From Clostridia bacterium (GTDB lineage: Bacteria > Bacillota > Clostridia > Christensenellales > Aristaeellaceae), in NCBI GenBank assembly GCA_017436605.1, contig JAFSCW010000138.1, forward strand, positions 1 through 46,452: a stretch of DNA of 46,452 nucleotides. Reading direction: 5' to 3'. The stretch's first letter is position 1. Each line of letters starts with the position of its first letter. Positions 8,473 through 17,983 of this stretch are shown one piece after another. Under the pieces are notes generated by a model that saw only the letters and a list, made by a program, of their open reading frames with translations, did no database searches and was not told the origin of the DNA. A program made the translations under genes and the position numbers.

Positions 8473-9906
8473 ATGCTGTTTAATTCATTGGAGTTTCTGC
8501 TCTTTTTTCCGGTCATCACGCTGATCTACTTTGTCCTGCCGCACAGGGTGCAGTGGATCTGGCTGCTGGCGATGAGCTACTTCTTCTACATGAACTGGCA
8601 TGCCGAATACGCGCTGCTGATGGCGGCGTGCACGATCGTGACGTTCGTGTGCGCGCGGCTGATTGCAAGGGTATCGGAGCCGAAAAAGCGGAAGGCTGCG
8701 CTGTGGGCCGGCGTCGTTTTCAACATCGGCATGCTTGGCTATTTCAAGTATACCGGTTTTTTTCTGGATATCGTTCAGCGCGGCTGCGATCTGCTGGGAT
8801 TGCCGGTGACGACGCCGAAGGTGTCGATCCTTTTGCCGGTCGGCATCAGCTTCTATGTTTTCCAGGCGCTTTCGTACATGATCGACGTGTACAAGGGGCG
8901 CGTGAAGGCGGAGCAGAACCTGTTTAAGTACGCGCTGTTCGTTTCGTTTTTCCCGCAGCTGGTCGCCGGACCGATCGAGCGATCCAACCGGCTGCTGCGG
9001 CAGGTGACGGCGGAGCATCGCTTCGACTGGGAACGGACGCGGCAGGGCCTGCTGATCATGCTGCTGGGCTTCTTTGAAAAGGTGGTCGTGGCGGACCGGG
9101 CCTGCATGTATGTCGATGCGGTGTTCGGCAGCTGGCAGGCGGCCTCCGGCGCGCAGATTGCGCTGGCGACGTTTGTCTTCGCCGTGCAGGATCTGTGCGA
9201 CTTTGCAGGCTACAGCTACATTGCCATCGGTTCGGCGAAGATCCTGGGCATCGAGCTGATGACCAACTTCCGCCAGCCGTATTTTGCCCATTCCGTGCAG
9301 AACTTCTGGGCGAGGTGGCACATCAGTCTGTCCACCTGGTTCCGCGATTATATCTATTTCCCGCTCGGCGCGGGCCGCGGCGGCAAGTTCAAGCAGGCGA
9401 GGAACATGATGATCGTCTATACGGTCTCGGGCCTGTGGCATGGCGCGGCGCTCAAGTACGTTGCATGGGGCATGCTCAACGGCGCGCTGCAGGTGATTGA
9501 GGGGCTGCTGCCCCAGCCGAAAAACAAGCCGAAATTTCCGAAGCTCGATCTGCTTTTGCATATCCTGTGGACGGATTTCCTGATCCTCATCACGATGCTC
9601 ATCTTCCGCGCCAGCAGCATGCGCGCGGCGGCGGGCATGCTTTTGAGGATTCCCACGGCATGGAACGCGCCAGCGATCGCGACGGGCTTTTCCGGGATGC
9701 AGGCACTGTGTACGGGAATCTGCTTCCTTGTGCTCTTTGCCATTGAGCTGATCCACGAAAAGCGGAAGACGCTGACCGGCATCACCGACAAGCTGCCGGG
9801 CTGCGTGCGGTTTGTGCTGTATCTGCTCGCTGTGCTCGCGGTGATCGTCTTTGGCGTATGGGGCCCGGGCTACAGCGCGCAGGCGTTCATCTATTTCCAG
9901 TTCTGA
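8473..9906 (+). CDS. MBOAT family O-acyltransferase (AlgI/DltB-like)
   Basis: A 477-residue multipass membrane protein of the membrane-bound O-acyltransferase family. It opens with MLFNSLEFLLFFPVITLIYF, the usual AlgI-type start, and has about ten hydrophobic segments. FWARWHISLSTWFRDYIYFPLG contains the conserved His283, and SGLWHGAALKYVAWG contains the catalytic-type His323. The family moves acyl groups, usually acetyl, across the membrane to extracellular polysaccharides. The frame is open from 8338, but the ATG at 8473, preceded by gggtgg, gives the family start. TATAAT occurs at 8398-8403 without a clear -35. The next gene, 33 nt on, encodes its likely SGNH partner. The acceptor polymer is not identifiable. 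Confidence 0.94.
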   Translation: MLFNSLEFLLFFPVITLIYFVLPHRVQWIWLLAMSYFFYMNWHAEYALLMAACTIVTFVCARLIARVSEPKKRKAALWAGVVFNIGMLGYFKYTGFFLDIVQRGCDLLGLPVTTPKVSILLPVGISFYVFQALSYMIDVYKGRVKAEQNLFKYALFVSFFPQLVAGPIERSNRLLRQVTAEHRFDWERTRQGLLIMLLGFFEKVVVADRACMYVDAVFGSWQAASGAQIALATFVFAVQDLCDFAGYSYIAIGSAKILGIELMTNFRQPYFAHSVQNFWARWHISLSTWFRDYIYFPLGAGRGGKFKQARNMMIVYTVSGLWHGAALKYVAWGMLNGALQVIEGLLPQPKNKPKFPKLDLLLHILWTDFLILITMLIFRASSMRAAAGMLLRIPTAWNAPAIATGFSGMQALCTGICFLVLFAIELIHEKRKTLTGITDKLPGCVRFVLYLLAVLAVIVFGVWGPGYSAQAFIYFQF

Positions 9907-9939
9907 TCGCGGGCGCGGCCCGCATAGGGGATAATCAAC

Positions 9940-10932
9940 GTGAAGAAGAAAACAATTCTTTATGTCGCTGCATGGCTGCTGGCGCTCGTCGCCTGCGTGG
10001 GCCTGCTCGACGGGGCGATGCGCCGGGACGACGGCGCGAGAAAATACGACGCCTTCTTCGGCGACGAGCTGGGCTTTGACGTCTTCCTGATGGGAACAAG
10101 CCGCATGTTCGACAGCGTGTCGCCGGTGGAGCTCTGGCGCGATTACGGCATCACCAGCTACAACCTTGCCAATTCCTCCGAGCCGCTGGATGTGACGCGC
10201 TGGGTGCTGGATCTGGCGATGGATGTGCACATGCCCAAGGTCGCCGTGATCGACGTATACTACGTCACCCACAGCGTCGACGAGAGCTGGACGTATCCGT
10301 ACAGGCATATGTTCCTGGACGAGCTGCCGCTCTCCATGACGCTCAAGAAGTTTGAGGCCGTCCGCGCGACGCTGCCCAGGAGCGAATGGATGGAATTCAT
10401 GTTCCCGTTCTCACTCTATCACGGCCGCTGGGAGGAGATTCTCTCGGGCAATGTGGAGCGTCAGGTGGACTGCGAAAGCTTTACCATGGGCGGCGAGCTG
10501 CGCTTTGGCCGGTATGAAAAGACGTTTGAGCGCGTGCAGGAGATCAGCGGCGAGGAGCAGCCGGGCTATCAGGCGCTGCGGGAGATCGCGGCCCTGTGCC
10601 GCGAGCGCGGGGTGACGCCTGTGTTTGTGATGGTGCCCGCGCCGATCGACGCGCGCGAGCAGATTGCCGTCAACGGCGTGGCGAAAATCGCGCAGGAGGA
10701 GGGCGTCGTCTTCCTCAATATGCTCGATGAGAATGTGATCGACTACGCGGCGGACTGTTACGACGAGGTCGGTCATCTTAATCCGGACGGCAACGCGAAG
10801 ACGACGGCCTGGCTGGGCGCGTGGCTTGCGGAGCATTTCTATTTTGAGGACAAGCGCGGCGATGCGCGCTACAGCTATTGGGATGAGCATGTCAGGCAGT
10901 ATGAGGCCTACCGTGCGGCGAACTGGCCGTGA
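9940..10932 (+). CDS. SGNH/AlgJ-DltD-like partner of the MBOAT acyltransferase
   Basis: A 330-residue protein with one N-terminal membrane anchor (residues about 5-26, ILYVAAWLLALVACVGLL) and an extracellular domain. GTSRMFD places a candidate nucleophile at Ser54. YNLANSS resembles the SGNH Gly/Asn block. DEVGHLNPDG near the C terminus gives Asp275 and His279. This is the layout of MBOAT-partner proteins such as AlgJ, DltD and PatB, which take the acyl group from the MBOAT protein and attach it to an extracellular glycan. The start is GTG at 9940, with gggg nearby. It forms a two-gene operon with the MBOAT gene. No terminator is obvious before the acpP promoter. Confidence 0.82.
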   Translation: MKKKTILYVAAWLLALVACVGLLDGAMRRDDGARKYDAFFGDELGFDVFLMGTSRMFDSVSPVELWRDYGITSYNLANSSEPLDVTRWVLDLAMDVHMPKVAVIDVYYVTHSVDESWTYPYRHMFLDELPLSMTLKKFEAVRATLPRSEWMEFMFPFSLYHGRWEEILSGNVERQVDCESFTMGGELRFGRYEKTFERVQEISGEEQPGYQALREIAALCRERGVTPVFVMVPAPIDAREQIAVNGVAKIAQEEGVVFLNMLDENVIDYAADCYDEVGHLNPDGNAKTTAWLGAWLAEHFYFEDKRGDARYSYWDEHVRQYEAYRAANWP

Positions 10933-10940
10933 GGTTTCCC

Positions 10941-10968
10941 TTGACAAATCCCTATGCTCTGATACAAT
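10941..10968 (+). promoter_or_regulatory. Promoter of the fatty-acid operon
   Basis: TTGACA (10941-10946), a 16-nt spacer, then TACAAT (10963-10968), 52 nt upstream of the acpP start. Confidence 0.85.
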
Positions 10969-10990
10969 GAAGAGTGGATCAATGAGTACA

Positions 10991-11007
10991 TTTTGACCAT
11001 CTGAAAA
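10991..11007. promoter_or_regulatory. Possible FabT-like operator in the acpP leader (weak)
   Basis: TTTTGACCATCTGAAAA lies between the predicted transcription start and the acpP ribosome binding site. Its first half resembles the FabT consensus TTTGATTATCAAA, but the second half is imperfect. No regulator gene is nearby. Confidence 0.25.
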
Positions 11008-11020
11008 GGAGATTCAGCAT

Positions 11021-11254
11021 ATGACTTTTGAAGCTTTGACCGAGATTATCGTGGGCGCGCTGCCCAATTGCGACGAGGCGAAGGTCCAGCCGGACGCCCG
11101 CCTGATTCCGGACGTCTGCGCCGACAGCCTCGATACCGTCGAGCTGGCGATGGCGCTGGAGGACAAGACCGGCGTGAATGTGCCGGACGACCTGATGGCG
11201 ACCTTCCGTACCGTTTCCGATCTGCACGATTACCTGAACGAGCATGGCGCTTGA
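11021..11254 (+). CDS. acpP: Acyl carrier protein
   Basis: A 77-residue acidic protein with the 4'-phosphopantetheine attachment motif [10 protein letters not shown]; the modified serine is Ser36. Length and the flanking [10 protein letters not shown] and [15 protein letters not shown] segments are typical of bacterial ACP. It carries acyl chains in type II fatty acid synthesis. It is the first gene of the operon, directly behind a consensus promoter, with ribosome binding site aaaaggag. Its last codons overlap the accD start by 11 nt. ACP as the first gene fits its need for the highest expression. Confidence 0.97.
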   Translation: MTFEALTEIIVGALPNCDEAKVQPDARLIPDVCADSLDTVELAMALEDKTGVNVPDDLMATFRTVSDLHDYLNEHGA

Positions 11255-11948
11255 GGCGATGACCGCCCGGGCGCGGCTTGAAGCGACGCTGGACGCGGGC
11301 ACCATCTGCGAGCTGTTTGAGGCGCTCTGCGGCGGGGATCCGCTGTCCTTCCCGGGCTACATGAGCAAGCTCGAGGCGCAGCGGGAAAAGACCGGCATGC
11401 GCGAGGCGCTCCTTTGCGCGCAGGGCGAAATCGACGGCATGCGTGCGGTGGTCTGCGTGCTCGACGGCGGCTTTTTCATGGGCTCCATGGGCTATGCCGT
11501 GGGCGAGAAGGTGGCGCGCTGCGCCGAATACGCGATGGCGGAAAGGCTGCCGCTGATCATCTTCAGCGCCAGCGGCGGCGCGCGTATGCAGGAGGGCGTG
11601 GTTTCTCTCATGCAGATGGCCAAGACGAGCGCGGCGATCGAGCGGTTCAAAAACGCGGGCGGGCTGTTTATCAGCGTGCTGACGCACCCGACGACCGGCG
11701 GCGTTGCGGCGAGCTTCGCTTCCCTTGGCGATATCATGCTTGCTGAGCCGGATGCGCTCATCGGCTTTGCCGGACCGCGCGTTATCGAGCAGACCATCGG
11801 CCAGACGCTGCCCGAGGGCTTCCAGCGCAGCGAATTCCAGCAGGAGCACGGCTTTGTGGATCAGATTGTGCCGCGCGAAGAGATGAAAAAGACGCTTTCG
11901 CAGCTGCTCCGGCTGCATGGCTTTGGAAAAAGCGAGGTGCGGGCATGA
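11244..11948 (+). CDS. accD: Acetyl-CoA carboxylase carboxyltransferase beta subunit, lacking the N-terminal zinc ribbon
   Basis: A 234-residue crotonase-fold carboxyltransferase subunit. The core is intact: [60 protein letters not shown] and [22 protein letters not shown]. Typical AccD is about 280-300 residues and starts with a four-cysteine zinc ribbon (CPxC...CxxC) that binds nucleic acid and helps form the active complex. Here the protein starts almost directly at the core, and no paired cysteines occur near the N terminus. The gene cannot extend upstream because its ATG overlaps acpP. Both ends overlap neighbours (acpP and accA), so expression is translationally coupled. With AccA it moves CO2 from carboxybiotin to acetyl-CoA. 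Confidence 0.93.
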   Translation: MALEAMTARARLEATLDAGTICELFEALCGGDPLSFPGYMSKLEAQREKTGMREALLCAQGEIDGMRAVVCVLDGGFFMGSMGYAVGEKVARCAEYAMAERLPLIIFSASGGARMQEGVVSLMQMAKTSAAIERFKNAGGLFISVLTHPTTGGVAASFASLGDIMLAEPDALIGFAGPRVIEQTIGQTLPEGFQRSEFQQEHGFVDQIVPREEMKKTLSQLLRLHGFGKSEVRA

Positions 11949-12844
11949 TTCGTGAAACGCTTTCAGAGCTGGAACGTGTCGAGAAGAGGCTGACGACGGC
12001 CGGGGAGGAGGAGCGTGCGCATCTGCTCTTTGAGCAGGCGGCGCTCATGCACCGGCTGGAGAACCTGACGGCGGAGCAGAAGGTGCTGCTTGCGCGTCTG
12101 CCGAGAAGACCCAAGACCATGACCTATATCAACGCGCTGTTCACGGATTTCTTTGAGCAGCGCGGCGACCGCCAGTGCCGCGAGGACAGGAGCATTGTCG
12201 GCGGCATTGCGATGTTCCATGGGCAGCCCGTGACCGTCATCGGCCACAGGAAGGGCGCGACCATCGAGGAGAACATGGCGTGCAATTTCGGCATGCCGGG
12301 CCCGGAGGGCTACCGCAAGGCCATGCGCATCATGCATCAGGCGGAGAAATTCGGCAGACCGATTATCACATTCATCGACACGCCCGGCGCATACCCCGGC
12401 ATGGAAGCCGAGGAGCGCGGACAGGGCGAGGCCATTGCGCGCAATCTCGCAGAGATGAGCTGCCTGCGCGTGCCCGTGATTTCGATTATCACCGGCGAGG
12501 GCAGCAGCGGCGGCGCGCTGGCCATCGGCGTGGCGGACAGAATCCTCATGCTGGAAAACGCATATTATTCTGTGGTTACGCCGGAGGGCTGCGCGTCGAT
12601 CCTCTGGAAGGACGCCAAAAAGCGCGGCGAGGCCTGCGCGGCGCTGGGCCTGACGGCGCAGGATCTTTATCGGCTCGGCATCATCGACGGCATCATTTCC
12701 GAGGCTGTCGGCGGGGCGCAGCGGGATCTGCCCGGGCTGCTTGACGCGGTGGACAGCGCTATCCGGGATGCGCTTGCGGAGCTGATGCCGCTGTCCGGCG
12801 AGGAGCTTGTGCAGCGGCGCTACGAAAAATACAGAGGCATATAA
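11945..12844 (+). CDS. accA: Acetyl-CoA carboxylase carboxyltransferase alpha subunit
   Basis: A 299-residue AccA, near the usual 310-320. The N-terminal helical hairpin (residues 1-60) and [16 protein letters not shown] precede the core. The family blocks are [66 protein letters not shown] and [16 protein letters not shown]. It assembles with AccD into the alpha2beta2 carboxyltransferase that makes malonyl-CoA. The start overlaps accD by 4 nt (ATGA). No biotin carboxylase or biotin carrier protein gene (accC, accB) is in the window, so they must be elsewhere. A GC-rich hairpin follows. Confidence 0.97.
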   Translation: MIRETLSELERVEKRLTTAGEEERAHLLFEQAALMHRLENLTAEQKVLLARLPRRPKTMTYINALFTDFFEQRGDRQCREDRSIVGGIAMFHGQPVTVIGHRKGATIEENMACNFGMPGPEGYRKAMRIMHQAEKFGRPIITFIDTPGAYPGMEAEERGQGEAIARNLAEMSCLRVPVISIITGEGSSGGALAIGVADRILMLENAYYSVVTPEGCASILWKDAKKRGEACAALGLTAQDLYRLGIIDGIISEAVGGAQRDLPGLLDAVDSAIRDALAELMPLSGEELVQRRYEKYRGI

Positions 12845-12847
12845 CAT

Positions 12848-12874
12848 CCTCGCCGCCCGGTTCGGGCGGCGAGG
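12848..12874 (+). terminator. GC-rich hairpin between accA and fabH, possible attenuator
   Basis: CCTCGCCGCCCG, loop gtt, CGGGCGGCGAGG is a perfect 12-bp stem, but the following gtgctatgg has no T tract. It may be a partial terminator or an mRNA stabiliser inside the operon. TTTGGTTCAAA (12887-12897), just downstream, is a small near-palindrome. Confidence 0.55.
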
Positions 12875-12936
12875 GTGCTATGGAGATTTGGTTCAAAAAA
12901 TAAACGGACACCCCGCGTGGGGACGAGGATAAGCAT

Positions 12937-13872
12937 ATGTATGGACTTAGACTGATCGGCACGGGAAAGGCGCTGCCCTCCCGGGTGATGGACAACGAAG
13001 CGATGACGGCCTATGTCGAGACGAGCGACGAATGGATTACCACCCGCACGGGCATCCGCCAGCGCTATTTCTGCAGCGAGGGCGAGAGCACGACGACGCT
13101 GGCGATCGAGGCGGCGCGCAGGGCGCTGGAGGATTCCGGCGTGGACAGGAGCGAAATCGCCTGCCTGCTGGTGGCGACGTCCTCCGGCGAATACGCGATG
13201 CCAAGCACGGCGTGCATGGTGCATAAGGCGCTGGAGCTGAACGAGGATATCCCGGTGATGGATCTGGGCGCGGCCTGCGCGGGCTTCCTGTACGCGGTCG
13301 AGACGGCGCGCGCGCTGCTGATGGCAAACGGCGGCAGGTATGCGATCGTCATCGGCGCGGAGCAGATGAGCCATGTGCTGGACATGACCGACCGCAACAC
13401 CTGCGTGCTCTTTGGCGACGGCGCCGGCGCGGCTGTGTTTGCGCTGGAAGAGGGCGCGGAATACTACAGCGTCGTGGGCACGCGCGGCGACATGGCGATC
13501 AAGGTCGGCGGTCCGCGCAGGGAACAGCCGATGGAGATGGACGGACAGAGCGTGTTCCGCTTCGCGGTTTCGACGATCCCGATGTGCGTGGACAAGCTCC
13601 TGGAAAAGAGCGGCGAGACGCTCGATGCGGTCGACTGGGTGGTCTGCCATCAGGCAAATCAGCGCATCATCGACGCGAGCGTGCGCAGGCTCGGCGTGCC
13701 GGCGGAAAAGTTCTACAAGAACCTCGACCGTTACGCCAACACCAGCGCGGCGAGCATTCCGCTGGCGCTTGCCGAACTGCGCGAGAGCGGCAGGCTTGTT
13801 TCCGGCCAGAGGATGATCATGTGCGGCTTCGGCGGCGGCCTGACCTGGGCCGGCGTGATGATGCGCGCATAA
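12937..13872 (+). CDS. fabH: Beta-ketoacyl-ACP synthase III
   Basis: A 311-residue thiolase-fold condensing enzyme that starts fatty acid synthesis by joining an acyl-CoA to malonyl-ACP. The catalytic triad is visible: Cys114 in GAACAGFLYA, His238 in VCHQANQRI and Asn268 in YANTSAAS. Other signature strings are TSDEWITTRTGIRQR and GDGAGAAVF. Length matches the family. The ribosome binding site is gaggat before ATG 12937. It lies 92 nt after accA and 22 nt before fabD, so it belongs to the same initiation-and-malonyl operon. Confidence 0.97.
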   Translation: MYGLRLIGTGKALPSRVMDNEAMTAYVETSDEWITTRTGIRQRYFCSEGESTTTLAIEAARRALEDSGVDRSEIACLLVATSSGEYAMPSTACMVHKALELNEDIPVMDLGAACAGFLYAVETARALLMANGGRYAIVIGAEQMSHVLDMTDRNTCVLFGDGAGAAVFALEEGAEYYSVVGTRGDMAIKVGGPRREQPMEMDGQSVFRFAVSTIPMCVDKLLEKSGETLDAVDWVVCHQANQRIIDASVRRLGVPAEKFYKNLDRYANTSAASIPLALAELRESGRLVSGQRMIMCGFGGGLTWAGVMMRA

Positions 13873-13894
13873 GCCGGAAGGGACGGTAAAGACG

Positions 13895-14824
13895 ATGAAG
13901 CTTGCGTTTCTGTACGCGGGCCAGGGCAGCCAGAAGGCCGGCATGGGCCGCGATCTGTACGAAAACTATCCGGCGTTCCGCAAGGCGTTCGACGCGGCGG
14001 CGCTCGATTTTGACCTCAGGCGCGTGTGCTTTGAGGATCCCGACGGGGTGATCAACCAGACGCAGTATACCCAGCCGTGCATGGTCGCCTTCGCTGCGGG
14101 CGTGACGGCCGTGCTGCGCGAGCAGGGCGTCGTGCCGGAATACGCTGCCGGTTTGTCGCTTGGCGAATACAGCGCGCTGTGCTGTGCCGGCGTGTTCACG
14201 GCGAAGTCTGCCGTGGAGCTGGCCGCCTATCGCGGCGCGGCGATGGCGAAGGCTGCCGAGGGTGTGGAAAGCGCGATGACGGCGGTACTGAATCTGGATC
14301 GCGAGGCGCTTACGCGCTGCTGCGAGGAAGCGAGTGCGCTGGGCGTTGTGCGCATCTGCAATTATAACTGTCCCGGTCAGCTGGTCATCGGCGGCGAAAA
14401 GGCTGCCGTCGTCCGCGCTGGCGAGCTGGCGAAGGAGGCGGGTGCGAGGCGGCTGATGCCTCTGCGCGTGAGCGGCCCGTTCCATACGCCGCTGATGCAG
14501 CCGGCAGCCGACGCGCTGAGGGCGCGCTTTGAAAGCGAAGCGTTCGGGACGATGGAAATCCCGGTGCTGTTCAACTGCCTCGGCCACGAGATGGGCGAGG
14601 GAGATACAATTCCCGCGCTGCTGGAGCGCCAGGTGCGTGACAGCGTCTATATGGAGGACACCATCCGCCGCCTTGCCGAGCTGGGCGTGGATACGGTGAT
14701 CGAGATCGGCCCGGGCCGGGCGCTCAGCGGCTTTGTCCAGAAGACCGTGGGCAATGCGATCAGCTGCTATGCGATCGAGGACTGCGCTTCCCTGGAAAAG
14801 GCGATCGAGGCCGTCAAGGCATAA
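13895..14824 (+). CDS. fabD: Malonyl-CoA:ACP transacylase
   Basis: A 309-residue acyltransferase that loads malonyl units from malonyl-CoA onto ACP. FLYAGQGSQKAGMG is the N-terminal family mark, GLSLGEYSAL places the nucleophile at Ser88, and VSGPFHTPLM places the catalytic His at 197. EIGPGRALSGFV is the conserved C-terminal block. Length is standard. It is the last gene of the operon, with a strong bidirectional terminator after it. The elongation genes (fabG, fabF, fabZ and an enoyl reductase) are absent, so this is a partial fab locus. Confidence 0.97.
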   Translation: MKLAFLYAGQGSQKAGMGRDLYENYPAFRKAFDAAALDFDLRRVCFEDPDGVINQTQYTQPCMVAFAAGVTAVLREQGVVPEYAAGLSLGEYSALCCAGVFTAKSAVELAAYRGAAMAKAAEGVESAMTAVLNLDREALTRCCEEASALGVVRICNYNCPGQLVIGGEKAAVVRAGELAKEAGARRLMPLRVSGPFHTPLMQPAADALRARFESEAFGTMEIPVLFNCLGHEMGEGDTIPALLERQVRDSVYMEDTIRRLAELGVDTVIEIGPGRALSGFVQKTVGNAISCYAIEDCASLEKAIEAVKA

Positions 14825-14838
14825 ATCTGCAAAGCAAT

Positions 14839-14875
14839 CAAAAAGGCGAACCGGAAGGAACGCCTTTTTGTTTTA
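14839..14875. terminator. Bidirectional terminator between fabD and the alpha-mannosidase gene
   Basis: CAAAAAGGCG, a 12-nt loop, then CGCCTTTTTG and more T. The A-rich left arm makes it work from both strands, and it separates two convergent genes. Confidence 0.93.
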
Positions 14876-14911
14876 TATGGATTTTGTACCAGCGACTGTT
14901 TTCTGCACAGC

Positions 14912-17900
14912 TTATCGCACGACGCGCAGGGTCTTGACCTCAAACGCGCGCATGGAAAGCGCAGACGAAGCGGAGGAGACGACGAGCTGCTGCTGCGGGT
15001 TTTCGAGCATATCGCAGATGAAGAGCTTCCTGACCGGGAAGCCGAAATGGATGCGCGTATTGCAGGCTGCATGGGCGCTTTCGTACAGGCGGACGATCAT
15101 ATCGCCGCTGCCGTCCTCGGCGAGCTTGACGGTGTCGATGATCACGTTCGGCGCGTCTGTATGCATGAGGGAAACGGCGGGCGCGCTGCCCTTCGCGCTG
15201 GTGACGGGCGCGTTGAGCTCGAAGCCCTCGCGAACGACATTGGAGGAAATGAACGGGCCGTCCCAGACGTAATAGCTGTAGGTAAAGTCGTGCTCGCCGC
15301 GGTCGGCGTAAAGATCCGGACCGGTCGGCGCGCGCAGGAGCGTCAGGGCGATTTCATCGCCGAGGGCGGACACGCCGTACTTGCTCTCGTTGAGGACGGC
15401 GGCGCCGCGGTTTTCATCGCACAGGGCGGTATAGCGGTGGTTGCAGACCTCGAAGCGATCCGCATCGTAGGGACGGCTTCGATGCGTCGGGCGCTTGACA
15501 TAGCCGAACTGGATTTCGTGAATCGCTTCCTCGGCGTGGATGCCGGTCGGGAAGGCGGCCTTGAGCAGGCGATGCTGTTCCTGCCAGTCGACGTGGGTGA
15601 TGAAGTCGATGCGCGTGGAATTCGCTTCCAGCGCGATGATCTGCGTGACGGTGGATTTGCCGAAATGGCGCGTGACCTTCACAGCGCAGCGATGCGGCGT
15701 TTCCTCGACGACCTCGAGCACGCCGTCGTAGCCCAGATCCACCGGCTGCATGCTGTACATGCTGTCGATATCCCAGGCGTCGAACTTGCGCGGCACGTCC
15801 TTATACAGCCTCAGGACGTTCGCCCTGCGGCCGATGCAGCGGCGGCCGTTCAGTTCACAGCCGAGGATTTCGCCGAGCATATTCAGCTCGACGGTCAGGA
15901 TACCATTGCCCAGGATCGCGCCGCTGCCGACCGGGCAGACGAGCACCGGGTACTGCGGCAGGGTGCGGTCGATCTCGCTCGACCAGCCCATCGGCGGGAG
16001 GACGGCATAGCCGTATTCGCCGTTTTCCTTCACCAGCGCGCGGCGCGGCCAGGAGAGGGAATTGAAATACGTCGTGCCCTCGCTGCCGCCGGCCAGCGCT
16101 TCGCGGGCGGAATCGGCGACGGTATTCGCGCTTTCGAGGATTCTGCCGTAAAGCGCGCGCGCTTCCTCGTAGACTTTTGCGATCGAGGAGCCGGGCAGGA
16201 TATCGTGGAACTGATTGAGCAGGACGGATTTCCAGGCTTTATCGAGCGTCTCCTGCGGATAGGGAACAGAACCGGAGGCCGCAGCGGCCCAGAGCTCCGC
16301 CTCGCGCAGGGCGAGCTCGCTCTTGCGGTTGCCGCGCTTGATGGCGGCCTGGGAGGTGTAGGTGCCCCGGTGGCACTGGAAGTACAATTCGCCGACATAG
16401 CGGTTCTTCGGCGCGCCCTGCGCGGCGAGCTCGCTAAAGAAATCGGACGGCGCGGTGATGTCCATGCGCGGCGCGCCCTGAAGATCCTTCTGGCGCAGGG
16501 CGTATTCGATATGGTCGCGGCAGGGGCCGCCGCCGCCGTCGCCATAGCCGAAGGGCAGCAGGAATGCGGACAGATCGCGCTTCTGGACGCGGTTTTTCCA
16601 GCGGGAGACGGAGGTCGCCGCATCCGTGCGGGAGGTATAGTCCATGTGCAGGAAGCTGGTGACCTCGCTGCCGTCCATGCCCTGCCAGGTGAAGTAATGA
16701 TAGGGGAAGGGATCGGAGCCGTTGTAGGTCCAGAAGATTTTCTGCGTGGTCAGGTATTTGACGCCGCAGCCGCGAAGGATCTGCGGGAGGGTGGCGCTGT
16801 AGCCAAAGGTATCCGGCAGCCAGAGGAGCTGGCAGTCCACGCCGAATTCGTCCTTATAGAATTTCTTGCCGTGCATCAGCTGGCGGATGAGCGATTCGCC
16901 AGAGGTCATGTTCGTGTCCGGCTCGACCCACATGCTGCCGTCTGCGATCCACTGGCCGGCGCGGATCTTTTCCTTGATCCGTTCATAGAGCTCCGGATAG
17001 AGCTCCTTGCAGATCTTGTACGTTTCAGGCTGGCTCTGGATGAACTTGTAATCGGGATACAGGTCCATCAGGCGCAGCTGCTGGGCGAAGGTTCTGGCGA
17101 CCTTGCGCTGCGTTTCGCGATAGGGCCACAGCCAGCAGACGTCCAGATGCGCATTACCGATGGCGGCCATGCGCGGGGCGGTCGTGCCGTTGTGCGCGGC
17201 GAGCACGGGCGCGATGGCCTCGCGCGCACGGGCATAGTCGGCAAGGCGCGCCTCCCGCGCCTGCTCGAAGTCCACCAGCAGGGTGAAGCGCTCGAGCGCC
17301 TCCTCGATTTCGGCGGAGCGCAGGGAATCGGGATCGCCGGCGGAGAGCAGATCGCGCAGGGTTGTGACGTCCAGCCAGAGCTGATAGGCCGTCTCATGCC
17401 AGACGCCGTAGGTGCTCGCGCGCAGAACCTGACGCGGCACGTCCTCCGACTCGGGGAGGAAATCTCCCGGGCGGACGGGGCCGGTCGCGCAGGCGCCCTG
17501 ATGCTCGCCGGGATAATCGTGTCCGGCATAGGCTTCAAGGAGCAGGTCGTAGCGCTCGCCGGGCTCGGCGCTGAGGGTCAGCCACTGATCGCAGATGTAG
17601 TGATGCGGGACGGAAACCCATTCCGCGCGGCGCGTGCCGAAGGCGCGGCCGTTCACGAATACCGTCGCCTCGCCGCCCATGCGCAGATCCATGACCATGC
17701 GCTGCCCCTTTACACATTCAGGCAGGATGATTTCACCGCGGAGCCAGAGATAATGCCACTTTTTGCCCCAGGGCGTGCCGGGTGCGATGGGCGCGAAATC
17801 GCGCGAGAGCGCTTGTTCGGGGGAAAGCATGTCGGGCGTTTCGAAGCCGGAGAATTCGATCGTTCCGATGGGTTCATAGAATTCCTTTTCCAGCACGGCC

Positions 17901-17938
17901 AGCCAGTGCTCGAGCCGGTCTTTCCATTCGGGTTTCAT
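14912..17938 (-). CDS. Alpha-mannosidase, glycoside hydrolase family 38
   Basis: A 1008-residue GH38 enzyme. GNAHLDVCWLWPYRETQRK gives the zinc ligands His264 and Asp266, and LLWLPDTFGYSATLPQIL gives the nucleophile Asp376. FTWQGMDGSEVTSFLH and the long C-terminal beta-rich half complete the family layout. There is no signal peptide, so it acts in the cytoplasm on imported manno-oligosaccharides. It starts at 17938 behind an ggaggcacgc site and has its own promoter (17984-18013). It lies just downstream of an importer operon on the same strand. That placement suggests a shared substrate route, although a terminator separates the transcripts. Confidence 0.96.
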   Translation of the reverse strand: MKPEWKDRLEHWLAVLEKEFYEPIGTIEFSGFETPDMLSPEQALSRDFAPIAPGTPWGKKWHYLWLRGEIILPECVKGQRMVMDLRMGGEATVFVNGRAFGTRRAEWVSVPHHYICDQWLTLSAEPGERYDLLLEAYAGHDYPGEHQGACATGPVRPGDFLPESEDVPRQVLRASTYGVWHETAYQLWLDVTTLRDLLSAGDPDSLRSAEIEEALERFTLLVDFEQAREARLADYARAREAIAPVLAAHNGTTAPRMAAIGNAHLDVCWLWPYRETQRKVARTFAQQLRLMDLYPDYKFIQSQPETYKICKELYPELYERIKEKIRAGQWIADGSMWVEPDTNMTSGESLIRQLMHGKKFYKDEFGVDCQLLWLPDTFGYSATLPQILRGCGVKYLTTQKIFWTYNGSDPFPYHYFTWQGMDGSEVTSFLHMDYTSRTDAATSVSRWKNRVQKRDLSAFLLPFGYGDGGGGPCRDHIEYALRQKDLQGAPRMDITAPSDFFSELAAQGAPKNRYVGELYFQCHRGTYTSQAAIKRGNRKSELALREAELWAAAASGSVPYPQETLDKAWKSVLLNQFHDILPGSSIAKVYEEARALYGRILESANTVADSAREALAGGSEGTTYFNSLSWPRRALVKENGEYGYAVLPPMGWSSEIDRTLPQYPVLVCPVGSGAILGNGILTVELNMLGEILGCELNGRRCIGRRANVLRLYKDVPRKFDAWDIDSMYSMQPVDLGYDGVLEVVEETPHRCAVKVTRHFGKSTVTQIIALEANSTRIDFITHVDWQEQHRLLKAAFPTGIHAEEAIHEIQFGYVKRPTHRSRPYDADRFEVCNHRYTALCDENRGAAVLNESKYGVSALGDEIALTLLRAPTGPDLYADRGEHDFTYSYYVWDGPFISSNVVREGFELNAPVTSAKGSAPAVSLMHTDAPNVIIDTVKLAEDGSGDMIVRLYESAHAACNTRIHFGFPVRKLFICDMLENPQQQLVVSSASSALSMRAFEVKTLRVVR

Positions 17939-17983
17939 CTATGCGTGCCTCCTTTGTCCGTGAGAGGTGGAATGACTGGCTTT

